This document shows positions 11,170 to 20,626 of a stretch of 64,000 nt of DNA, piece by piece. The stretch covers positions 4,216,001-4,280,000 of the forward strand of contig NC_060023.1 of assembly GCF_021134715.1 (NCBI RefSeq), given 5' to 3'. Both the position numbers and the translations under genes were made by a program. Numbering within the stretch: position 1 is the stretch's first letter; every line of letters begins with the position of its first letter. Under the pieces are notes generated by a model. The model saw only the letters and a list, made by a program, of their open reading frames with translations. It was not told the DNA's origin and made no database searches. The DNA is from Daphnia pulex. Taxonomy: Eukaryota; Arthropoda; Branchiopoda; Diplostraca; Daphniidae.

Positions 11170-11651
11170 TTGTTGTTACGCAAGTTCATTGCCACTGGCG
11201 AGACGCAACCACAGGCCGGACCATTTTTATTACCAAACCAACATCAAGAAGGTGACCTACGACGGCAAGTACCTGAACTGGGTGAGAAAAGACGAGCAAA
11301 ACTCTGGTCCCGCATTCGAGTAGTATCGCAAATTCGAGTGCGCCCTCAACTGGGACGAGAAGCAATTCATGGGCACCCAAACTTTAATTGCGCACAAGAA
11401 TTCCCGTTTCATCAAACTCTGGCTGGATTCTTACAAGGACAATTATCGTTCAAACAAATGGTAAAATTTAAATTCATTTATATCCTTTTTACTTAGGCTA
11501 CTCTATACCAATGATGCTCTTGTATACTAGGTACTACAATGCGGGAGAACGGCCAACGACTGAAATCCTGTTGCCGAAACCGCATTTGATCCATCGCGAG
11601 AAAAAACAATTTAACTGTCGTTTCGATGAGGATCAAAAATCCGAAATTTGA
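11170..11651 (+). pseudogene. GT32-like glycosyltransferase fragment (Gly_transf_sug type)
   Basis: Two exons can be read. Exon one (to 11460) contains NHRPDHFYYQTN, an in-frame TAG near 11,320, then YRKFECALNWDEKQFMGTQ, TLIAHKNSRFIKLWLDSY and NYRSNKW. The intron is 70 bp (GTAAAA...CTAG), splitting the tryptophan codon. Exon two (11531-11651) gives YYNAGERPTTEILL then HLIHREKKQF. These blocks match arthropod DXD-type sugar-transfer proteins with a capsular-polysaccharide-like fold that act in the Golgi. The region that should carry the DXD motif, between the HFYY and YRKFE blocks, is missing or scrambled. Truncation, stop and missing centre make it a pseudogene. Confidence 0.65.
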
Positions 11652-12522
11652 CTAGCGCCCTGTCGTTGTCATCCATTTGCTGATAAATCACCGCAGCTAC
11701 AGTGAGCAATCCTAATAGGACTACACAACTGAAGATTGGGTCCTCAACCTTCTCATGGCAATGCAAGGGAAAACAAAGAAAACGACTCTTAAACTGATGA
11801 TCATCGCTAAATAAATTGATATAACACTATTAAAAAACTTACTAATTATTTCGGGGTTTTAGGTTTTTAATTTAGAGCGTTTAGCCCTAAATTCTCGGTA
11901 AACCAGATCTGGGATTCCTTAACCCGAAATATTTGTATCGTATCGCAATACGAATTTGTTGTGGTTGTTACCCCTAAATTTTCATGGTTATTTAGAAGGT
12001 TACCTACGTTAATTATTCTATAGTAGCCTATCCAGCTAGGGAACGATGAGCCAATGAAAAAAATTAGACGGAATGTAAGACGATTAAACTTTGTATTACT
12101 CTTTGCCGACCAAAATTGCAATTTGTTTGAATGATGTCAGTTCAACGAAACATTAATGAACGACGACGACGACAATGACAACGAACACAAGGTCAATAAA
12201 AGTTAAACAGCATTTATAGTGTTTACAAAAAAAAGGGATAAACCTGGGCAATAAAAGGAACAATCATCTTTTAAAGGACTTAACTTTGCATAAACAAGTA
12301 TGATTTTAAGACTTGCTTACTACATTCAATATAGAATATTCAATATATGCATTCAATAAAATGATTACGTCAATATTTACTTCCAACCACTAAGCACATA
12401 TTCAGAATCCAATCCTGAATCCAATGCATTAGTATTAAGAGGCTTAGATGTAGTAGCCTTCACCACATTGTCTATGAAAGAAATGAAATGATTACAACAA
12501 CATTTAATTATAGTAGGGGAGA
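11652..12522. other. Intergenic
   Basis: Short frames on both strands without domains. A plus-strand stretch near 11,735-11,812 (TEDWVLNLLMAMQGKTKK, stop) looks coding-like but has no recognisable family. Confidence 0.3.
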
Positions 12523-12726
12523 GTTGTACTAGTTGTGGTTTTTTGTGGTTTTTGAGCCCCCTCTTCTTTATTTCTCAATATTTTTTATCCCCGCTAGGCT
12601 TAAAAAAAAGAGGAAAAAATTAGCTATAAAAAGCGTATTTTTCTGACAATTTGCTTTGTTTGAAACCAAAAACGTTTTAAAAATGAAGGAGGGGGGGTTG
12701 AGTCGGGGGGCAACATGCTCATGTAC
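12523..12726 (+). repeat. Dispersed repeat family B, copy 1
   Basis: About 204 bp matching a second copy at 26,918-27,127 in the same orientation. Shared blocks include 'tatttctcaatattttt', 'atccccgctaggcttaaaaa', 'aaaagcgtattttt', 'gacaatttgctttgtt' and 'gcaacatgctca'. No coding potential. Termini are unclear; copy 1 begins near 'taggggaga', reminiscent of the ends of family A elements. Confidence 0.85.
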
Positions 12727-13419
12727 GCGGGGTAGGATGGCCCATGTTATTCTTATTGGCTAAAAGAACACCTGGCGATGGCGTCATCAACTAAATTTCC
12801 CGAAAAATTTTCCCTCCTATCTCTAACCCAACAACACAAGTTGCCCCGAAAAAAGGTTTCTTTGTTATTATTGCGTTTTCAAGCAATAATTTTGTTAATA
12901 AAAATATATAAAAATTGGTTGCTGAAAAAGGAAAGAATTTCCTTTCAGAAACTAATTTTTCAGAAATTTTAAGTTAACTAGGGAAGACCAAAAAAGAAAA
13001 AAAGAAAACGAAATAGACGACACGTTTTAAGGGACAAGAAATTATTTTAGTTGTTGTTTCCATACTACACGGACTATTTCCGTAATTTTTTTTAAAGCTG
13101 CGCATTATTAAAAACTATGACTGCTCAATCGAACCGGACGAGGCTGCGACGGACACAGCGTCTCTGGCAATTTGACTCAGTATTGGAAATCTACTACTGT
13201 TTGCTTTCCAAAATTTAAGAGGCTTCGTTGGATGCAATTCACCTTCACCAAACCTTTTTCTAAGCGTGGTGGAGACTGGAGAAGACTAACGAGAGAGAAA
13301 AGGGTCTGGCTAAACAGCTAGAAAAGTACAGTGGCTACTAGAACCAAGGGCCGACCTTGAATAGTTGAATGACTGAAGTTGCAATTTTTGACTTCAAATT
13401 TCAATCACTAGATGAGAGT

Positions 13420-13502
13420 AAAAAAAAGTATCTTTATCTGGTATCTTATCTGGTATCTTCGGGGTTTTTCGCCCCAGCCTGAAGATAAAGATACTTTTTT
13501 TT
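13420..13502. repeat. Hairpin with perfect 20-bp arms
   Basis: Arms 13420-13439 and 13483-13502 are exact reverse complements (A8-GTATCTTTATCT). The loop carries two GGTATCTT repeats and a secondary GGGG/CCCC pairing. Probably a foldback mini-element. Confidence 0.9.
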
Positions 13503-13550
13503 GCGATTTTCAAGGCAAGATAGAAGATACAGAAAAGATACCAAAAGTAT

Positions 13551-13593
13551 CTTATCTTATCTTATCTTATCTTATCTTATCTTATCTTATCTT
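13551..13593 (+). repeat. CTTAT pentanucleotide microsatellite
   Basis: Eight perfect CTTAT units followed by a partial unit. It lies 50 bp from the hairpin whose arms contain the same GTATCTT core, so the array may have expanded from that element. Confidence 0.95.
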
Positions 13594-14040
13594 TCCGGAA
13601 AGATAGGACGCACTGGTGCCAAGTTACCCACTACCTCAATTGCCCCGTTCTCCCCTACCGACAAATTTATTTCGGGACTTTGCTTTCTCTTGAGTTGATG
13701 GCCGAGTGATTGGCCTACCGTCAATTGTCAGTTGATTGCTGTGATTACATGGTGCATCACTTCAAGCGAGTTCAAGAACAATGAAACAGCTAGAAAATCT
13801 GAATTTTTTAAATTTTGGAATGACATTTTTTCTGTGTATACAAAAAAGGGGATAATAATAATCATTGTAACGGATCATGTTGCACCAATTTATATTTGAT
13901 TGCTGATTCATTTTTGTGAGCGTGCCTTATTGAACGTTTAACGTTCTTATTGGGAACATTTAAAGGATATACGATTCAAAGTACGTGACCTTAGTATTAT
14001 TATATTTCATCGGTTGTAACTTAAGCGTTTTCTAGAACTG

Positions 14041-14350
14041 CGTAGTTAGGCGCCAACTACGTGGCAATAGAAACGCTTGGGTATACAGTACCTACCGAAA
14101 GTCTTAAGAAGCCCGAGAGGACCTTGTGCAAAAACGCTGTTTTTGCAGTCCTCTCAGTACTACAGTTTTTTACCAAATGCTTTCAAATTTGGTATGTACA
14201 TAGCTAGAGGTAGTGAGACCATCTCTGTTTTTTCAGATTTTTGTTTACATTTCCTGAAGTACTTTTAGCCGGATCTAAAAGTTTTTGGAAAGCCGAGAGG
14301 ACCTTATGCAAATTAGGCCACTTTGGCCTTTTTTGCAGTTGAACGGCTTG
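14041..14350 (+). repeat. Diverged direct repeat with short palindromes
   Basis: The block 'ccgagaggacctt.tgcaaa' occurs at 14,113 and 14,293, each preceded by a related 'aaagt.tt..gaa' sequence. A perfect palindrome with a 7-bp arm and GGCGCC-type core occurs at 14041-14061 and another (TGCAAAAAC...GTTTTTGCA) at 14127-14147. No coding potential. Confidence 0.75.
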
Positions 14351-14743
14351 GGGTAGGGAAACGCGACTTTTTTTAAAAAAATCAAACTACGTTAGCTTTA
14401 TCTCAGGTCTGATTAAAAATTTTTTTATTAATATTATCTCAGTTTCATTTGAAGTTAAAAAACGAAAAAGTATAATTCCCCTTTTTTCCGCTTCCATCCC
14501 TTTGTTTTCTCTCGCGCCAACGAAAAACACATAGCCATATATAGCCACGCCTATCTCTTCCACCCTTTTTTACTTGAAACTCCACCTTCTCTTCGGCAAA
14601 GCACAATGTACTTCAAATTCGTTAAAATTGCTCTGAATGACGCCATAATTTTCGTTTGGATGTTAGAGGAACAGGCATTTGCTGCTATTACATTCCATTT
14701 CAGTTGAGTTAATACTGAATTTAACGGCCCGTTTTTCTCAGTT

Positions 14744-16738
14744 ATGTCTTGGAATCTAGTGAAAACGGGCAAGCAATTGATTACCCAACTTGTAATCATT
14801 ACTACGGGATTGATCATTTTAGCAATCATCTATCAACAGGTAACTAAGGAATTAAAGCTACACGAACAAATTTTAAAATATTATATAGGCCTACCACGCA
14901 TCAACGCGTTCTTATACATCAGCGCGGTTTAAGTTCACGCAATGATTATATTTTTGTGTAGCATATATTATCATGATGAGCAAATGTAAACATCAAAGAA
15001 TAAAACGGGAAGTTATATTTTTGTGTGTATCCTTTCAGGAACTCAGTTTCCAATCCTCGAAAGAAACTGCGATGGAAGTAAAATTCACTAGGTTAGAGAA
15101 AAAGCTAAATGACTGTGAAGCGGAGAATAAAACCGTGGCCAGTTCACTGGAAACAGAAAGCAATTTGGTTCGGAAAAACAACGAGACGTTGGCTAACAAA
15201 ATTAAACTTCTAGAACAGGAGAAGAATCAAACAGAACAACTTATCGATAGAAACAGGGACAAATTAAAGTCAAACGTGACAGTAATAGAACGGGATTTCT
15301 TCCACTACATGGCCGTTTCCTTGCGGGACACGCCCTACCCCGGAGTAGAAAACTACACCCGGTACACGGGGGCTCGTCTAGGGATGCTACCATTTGCCGG
15401 AATTGAGCCGCTCAAGCTGGAATACGGTCCCGTGACTAATAAAGTCACGTCATTCCGCTACCCCATCACCGTTCCAGCGTGTCAGATTCCCGCCAGGAAC
15501 AATCAAAGTGTTTTCGTCGCCGTCATCTCGGCCCCCAGCAATTTCGACAAGCGAAACACAATCCCGCAGACGTGGCGAACTCACCTCAATGTCTCCTACC
15601 TTAACAGTATAATGGTCGTGGCTGGTTTCGTTTTCATTCTGGGGTTGACGGACAACGACAACACGACCCAAATCAAAATCGAAGAGGAGAGCAAAACCCA
15701 CGGTGACCTGATTCAGATTGAAATGTCCGATTTCTATCGGAATTTATCGCTTAAAGTGGCCGGCCTCTTCAACTGGTTGTACAGGCACTGCCAGCAAATT
15801 GATTTTCTTTTCAAAGTGGACGACGACGTCTATGTCAACGTCCGGAATCTCGCCCAGTTCGTCCGGTTCCAAACCGGTCCGATCAGAGCATTTACGGCAA
15901 TTCAGCTAGCAACTTGTTTCCTGCCCGAGGTAGGCACATTCAGCATTCGAAATATGATTGGAGTGGACATTTATAATTCTCTCATAAGAGTAGTTTGCTA
16001 ATAGTAAAGAAATGTTTAGCTATATCCAAACAGTTATATTTTCTCACAGGGGCTGAAAAATAAATTGTTTAGATAGAAAGACAAAACAGAAACAACAAAA
16101 ATGCTATGTAATTGCCCGAAACCACCTGAGGTGGTTCAAGGTATAGAGCGGTTGGTTCAAGTTTGTCTTGTTTCGGAATTTGATTGGTTTGTATTGTGGA
16201 CTGACCCTTTTGTTTGGTCTGCCATAACATGTGACTAGCATTTTTATTTCCATTTTCAAAAAGAATACTCATTTTCTTTTCCACGATTTTTGCTGTTATT
16301 GACCCTGGGATCAAACCCACTTCATCTTTGTAACATTTTTTTTTAACTCACCTTGACACCACATCTCAACATGTTTGCCTATACCTAAAGACTTCCTATA
16401 CATAAACATGTGTTTTGGAAAAATCTCCAAACCACAAAATGTTTTCTACTTAGCAAACCCCATTTTTCGAGTTTGACGGCGAGCGTGATGATTAAATGTT
16501 TTATTTTATCTCAGGTGGCAAATGGAATGTGTCTGTGGAAGAGTGGCCTTGGAAAGATTACCCACGTTATTTCTTTGGTCCCGGTGTTTTATTTCCTGGT
16601 GGGACCATCCTCCCGTAACTAGCTTCTTTCCAGACTACTCCATTACATCCCGTCGACGATTTGTACTACAGTGGCATTTGCTCAGAAAAGGCAGGCGTCA
16701 AAGTTCGTTGGTCTACTTCGTCCAACAGGTATAAATGA
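14744..16738 (+). pseudogene. Beta-1,3-galactosyltransferase-like (GT31), disabled
   Basis: Family GT31 type II Golgi enzymes add beta-1,3-linked sugars to glycans. Exon 1 (14744-14839, 32 codons) encodes a signal anchor (TQLVIITTGLIILAIIY). Exon 2 (15039-15929) gives a charged coiled-coil stem (ETAMEVKFTRLEKKL), then the catalytic domain: NTIPQTWRTH, FVFILGLTDND, HGDLIQIEMSDFYRNL and the DXD-type FKVDDDVYVN. Exon 3 (16515-16738) has WPWKDYPRYFFGPGVLFPGG and HPVDDLYYSGICSEKAG. Two lesions: the exon 2 end reads in frame only after a one-base shift near 15,882, because splice phase and the residues leading into GGKWNVS agree only in the shifted frame; and TAA at 16616-16618 interrupts exon 3. 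Introns are otherwise normal. Confidence 0.85.
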
Positions 16739-17777
16739 ATTTGACGTTTGCTTATCCACCGTGATCTAGGCTTGCCTATATGACACCTTCGAAATATAAA
16801 CATCGGTTGTTGCTATAGACTTCTCTCTATAAGAAATATGTCGGTTAAAAATTCCGAGATTAGTCTATACATCTCGATAAAATATTACCGAGATAGATGT
16901 CGTTATTTGATAATTTTTCGCTATTTTTATCATTTTTCGGTATTGATGAAGAAAACAAAAAAAAGAGGCGTAAAATTGTCGCCTCTCCTCTTTTAGTTGT
17001 CGGGTGATCAAAAAAATTGACGTCGTGGAAGGGAGGTAGACAACTAGACATAGATTACGTATACAACTCAGGGTGGAAATGGGGGAAAGACAAAGTAAAA
17101 AAATGTAGACAGCGTCATGTTAGGTTCGCTTTTAAGCAAATTAAGTAGGTCGTTTAAACTGCCTTTATCGTTTTATAACGCAAGATTAACGACATACGTC
17201 TGCGTATTATTATAGTAGTAAGGCCTATACCAAAATATGCCCCAGTAATATATAGGGATATAGCGTTTATCCATGTATGGAATGAATGTTGAACAGAAAA
17301 ATACAAAGTCCCAACTTAGTAATTACAGGATTTATTACCAAATATAAATAACAAATAGCACAGTCAGTAGCACTTCGAGTTGTGAATTGCCATGTGAAAA
17401 TTCCCAGAATATAGCTAATAGGCCTACTTGGATATGTAAGGTGAGAGAGGAACGGAGAAGAAGAATAATTTTAAAAATCCAGGATCCAGGTGGAAATTTA
17501 ATTTTTGGATCTCTTTCTCTCTGACCCTGATGTGGGGCTACCTAAATTGCATATCAAATTGATATTTCTAACAAATGGGCTTTATTAACATGATTGTATT
17601 CAACCTTTTTATAAAAAAAAAGTTAAAAAAGTTTTGAAATATACAAGTTACAAATGAAAAACGAACTGGACTATTACTAACATAGTTTAATTGGCTGAAT
17701 AGTATATGAACGGTGCCGGATCTACGGTTCAATCGTCTTTTGGCAAATCCGACAAGGATGCCAGATCTTTTATCTGT
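16739..17777. other. Intergenic
   Basis: No gene supported. Several small open frames occur by chance in AT-rich sequence. Two TAGGCCTA-type motifs are present near 17,222 and 17,420. Confidence 0.4.
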
Positions 17778-17957
17778 TGAAATAGGACAGGTAGAAATAG
17801 GACTAGTGGATGGTAGAAATAGGATTGCTCGTAAGGAGAAATAGGACTGACAATAATGAGTTGCAAAAAGTAGTCCTATTTCGACCAGTCCTAATGTGAC
17901 TAGTCCTAAAACGTAGTCCTATTACTACCAGTCCCATATCGTTTCAGTCCTATTTCA
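17778..17957. repeat. Clustered inverted array of a 9-10 bp motif
   Basis: Four GAAATAGGA units (17,778; 17,793; 17,816; 17,837) face about six complementary TAGTCCTA/CAGTCCTA units (17,871; 17,887; 17,900; 17,914; 17,928; 17,945). Spacing is irregular, 13-23 bp. The whole block can fold into a long multi-register hairpin. Confidence 0.85.
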
Positions 17958-18384
17958 CCGACTACCATCAACGAAATATGGATGTCTGCAATATTTAATC
18001 GTTATTTATATAAGGAAATAGCTACAAATATTTTATTATTGTATTAATTTAAAAATTCGCTACAATTAACTTTAACAAATAAAAATATGACTAGTCCAAT
18101 CATACAAATCTAGATGTTATTTTCCGCTAACCATTTTTTTTATTGTTGTAATATTGATAAGGTAGGCCTACACAGCAGCGAAAAACTACTTACTGTATTT
18201 TGGCCTTTTTAAGTAGTTAAAGGCTACTGATTATCAATCTAAAACCTTTATTAAATTAATTAAGTCCAACCTAATTAGGGAAGAGTGGGGAAAGTAGAGA
18301 ATTGAGTAAGTATTCACAGTCGCTGATATGTCGCTGATAGTCGGTGATATGACAGAATATTGATGATCAATACAATTTGTCTAT

Positions 18385-18635
18385 CTACCTTATTTTCTAT
18401 TCATTTAGCGTTAGGTATGAGGGTTGCGGAACCGTTTGCCGCATCGCGGTAAAATAGTTATTGATGTTAAGGGATAGAGTTAAGTAAAGAGGGACGTATT
18501 AGTTAGGGATAAGAAAATGAGAAATCTATCAAATAAGGTAGCTCAATCTCTATCATAGGTTGACAACATCCACCAATACACATAAAAAAAGGCGGGTTTT
18601 GGAGCTACACGTAAAGAAACTTTCAGCCGCGAATG
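18385..18635 (+). repeat. Family C TIR element, partial copy
   Basis: The right end ('gagctacacgta.agaaa', 'tttcagccgcga.tgta') matches the complete element at 25,928-26,465, and 'ggtagctcaa' and 'caccaatacaca' blocks are shared. The left terminal repeat is not convincing; three short 'gtcgctgat' repeats occupy that place. Confidence 0.65.
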
Positions 18636-18877
18636 TATAATAAGTTAAAAACTTCTATAGTAATCGTAGGGTCCGTATCTTGTAAAAATAGAAACCTCTG
18701 ATGCAAGAAAAAGTAGGCTATAACATACTAAAAACGTGCCCCCCAAAAGTAAAACTAAAGCTTTGAAAACCCAATAAAGGATTTTTTTAATCGTGTTGAA
18801 TTGAATATAGCCTATTTTTGTTCTCGCTCGTTGTTCTGAAGAGATCCTCAATCAAAATTTTATGATTTCATATTCAA

Positions 18878-20245
18878 TTAGACAATAAGAGATTTTGGGG
18901 GTGATGAGCAAGTTTGGTTCGTAGTCTGACCAGACCACCATGAGGCCACGTCTTCAACAAACTTATTGTCTTTCTTGCTGCTGGTGAGCAGCTCGTTCAG
19001 TAATTGACAAAGACGATACCTCCATCCAAAGGAAGTCGATCGACAACGTATTGGCTTTTCCATTCGAAGTAACTCGAGTAGAGGGTGTCCTTAGCAATCA
19101 GCTTCTCCAGGGGGTCGGCCAGTGCCTCTGGGTTCTCAAAATGTCTGCCGTTTACGTACGATCTGGCGGGGAAGAAGTCGGAAAAATCGGCTCCGCCATA
19201 GACGACCGGCACCGTGTCGTGAGCCAGCGGCCGGTAGAGTTTCTCCGTGACGTAGTCGGGACAGAGGGAGTTCTCGAAACTCAAGTAGAAACGATAGTGG
19301 CGACTGAGCATCTGATCACATTCGGATTTATTTGGACAGGAATGCTTGCCATTGGCGCATTTCCCGTAAATGTCCACAGAAATGAACTCGGAGAAAACGG
19401 CGGACCAGCGATTCCCACTGGCTGTTTGAATGGCAATTAGAAACAAACCAGGCGACAGCCCGATCCTTGATGTTGTTAATACTTGTCACGTTCGTTGATG
19501 CCGAAAAGACTGATGAGGGATCTGCTGAGTGTTGTTCCAGAGCTGCTACTGAGTCATTTCCATAGCATGGGAATTTCAAACAGGAAGGCGAGGCTGGATC
19601 GATACAACGCAAGCGACCGTAAGCGTGCAGTTCAACGACATCCGAATCCCGGCGATACGTCATCGTCCTGTTGAAGTAATGGCGGAAGACGGGCTGCTGC
19701 AACAGGCCCAGGTCCGTATGGATTGGTGATTCCAGCAGGAAGAAGATGAAGATTTGGTGAGGACGCCTCCATTCTGGCAGAGGCAAGTCTTGGACGTGCA
19801 GGTCTCGGCCGTGAAAGATGACGGCATTGCTGTCGTTCAACAGTCCTCGGTCCGTCGTCGTCAGGCAATTGCTGCTGCTGGATGCGGTAACTCGATCGAT
19901 GCATGAACCGAATGGCTCGCTGCCCAGTCCAACCTCAAAATCGCTGGACTCGAAGAATTTCGTCCAGTAGAGAATGATGGATGTCTGATGTTGGGGGACC
20001 GGTTGAAGTGGGCGCTGGGACGTCCTGCGTATCTGCTAGTTTCCTTCTTGGTCTGCTATTACATTTTTGCGATTTTCTAGCAGCGGAAGAGCCTTCAGCA
20101 GAGTCTGCAGCACTGCTTGCTGATCGGTCGCACTCAAAACAAAAACAGTTATGATGAAACTCACAAAAATGGCAACGTAGAGTGTCGACCGTAGATTCAA
20201 ATTTCCTGGGCGAAATAAATGGTTGCACCGCCAATCGTCCAGCAT
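18878..20245 (-). pseudogene. Alpha-1,3-fucosyltransferase-like (GT10), disabled
   Basis: GT10 enzymes transfer fucose from GDP-fucose in the Golgi. The minus-strand frame starts MLDDWRCNHLF with a signal anchor (STLYVAIFVSFIITVFVL), then SDFEVGLGSEPFGSC, RRPHQIFIFFLLESP, NRTMTYRRDSDVV and AWFVSNCHSNSQW. The rest continues in shifted frames: EFISVDIYGKC, RFYLSFENSLCPDYVTEKL, VPVVYGGADF, then YRLCQLLNELL. Lesions are a TAG at 20036-20038, a frameshift near 19,390-19,405 and another near 19,015-19,030. The TAG could instead lie in a 78-bp phase-0 GT-AG intron, though that segment is unusually GC-rich for introns here. Order and spacing of the family motifs leave no doubt about identity. Confidence 0.88.
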
Positions 20246-20576
20246 TGCGCATTTAATACGTTATCGTTCGTGTGTGGACATGGACTATAGTCATTGATCG
20301 ACGAATAGTAGTTGATAGGTGAATGTCACAGACGTGCTGCCACACGGAACATGCGGCGGCTGCTGACTAAGAAAGTACACTATTATTATGAAAACCATTT
20401 CGAAATAAATAAGGTGTGGTCGACACTGAGCTGGCGGAACTTGTACTTAGTGATAACCATCATTTGTTATCGTCCAGCCAACGAGTCTATTGCAGAGCAA
20501 CACTGTAGAAATTGGACATCCCCCGCGCATCCTCCCCCTCCCCTTCAGTGTTCAACCTGCTGACAAAGTCAGCCGT

Positions 20577-20600
20577 CCTATATATAGGTCTATATAGACG
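20577..20600 (-). promoter_or_regulatory. Possible TATA region of the fucosyltransferase-like gene
   Basis: Two overlapping TATATA motifs (CTATATAG and CTATATATAGG on the minus strand) about 340 bp upstream of the ATG. The BEL element's truncated end lies only about 80 bp further upstream. No transcript evidence. Confidence 0.35.
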
Positions 20601-20626
20601 CGGGAGAGGGTTTCATTATCGCCGTT

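Noticed and set aside
16599..16640. A 19-nt GT...AG segment around the GT31 stop codon as an intron
   Set aside because: Far below the minimum intron length, and the residues it would remove are conserved in the family.
17778..17957. Regularly recurring short motif reminiscent of a CRISPR array
   Set aside because: Eukaryotic context, motif only about 9 bp, both orientations, spacers irregular and too short.
18645..18851. 68-residue minus-strand frame with a membrane-like helix downstream of the fucosyltransferase
   Set aside because: Hydrophobic composition is expected from T-rich sequence; no family, no start context, outside the recognisable GT10 region.
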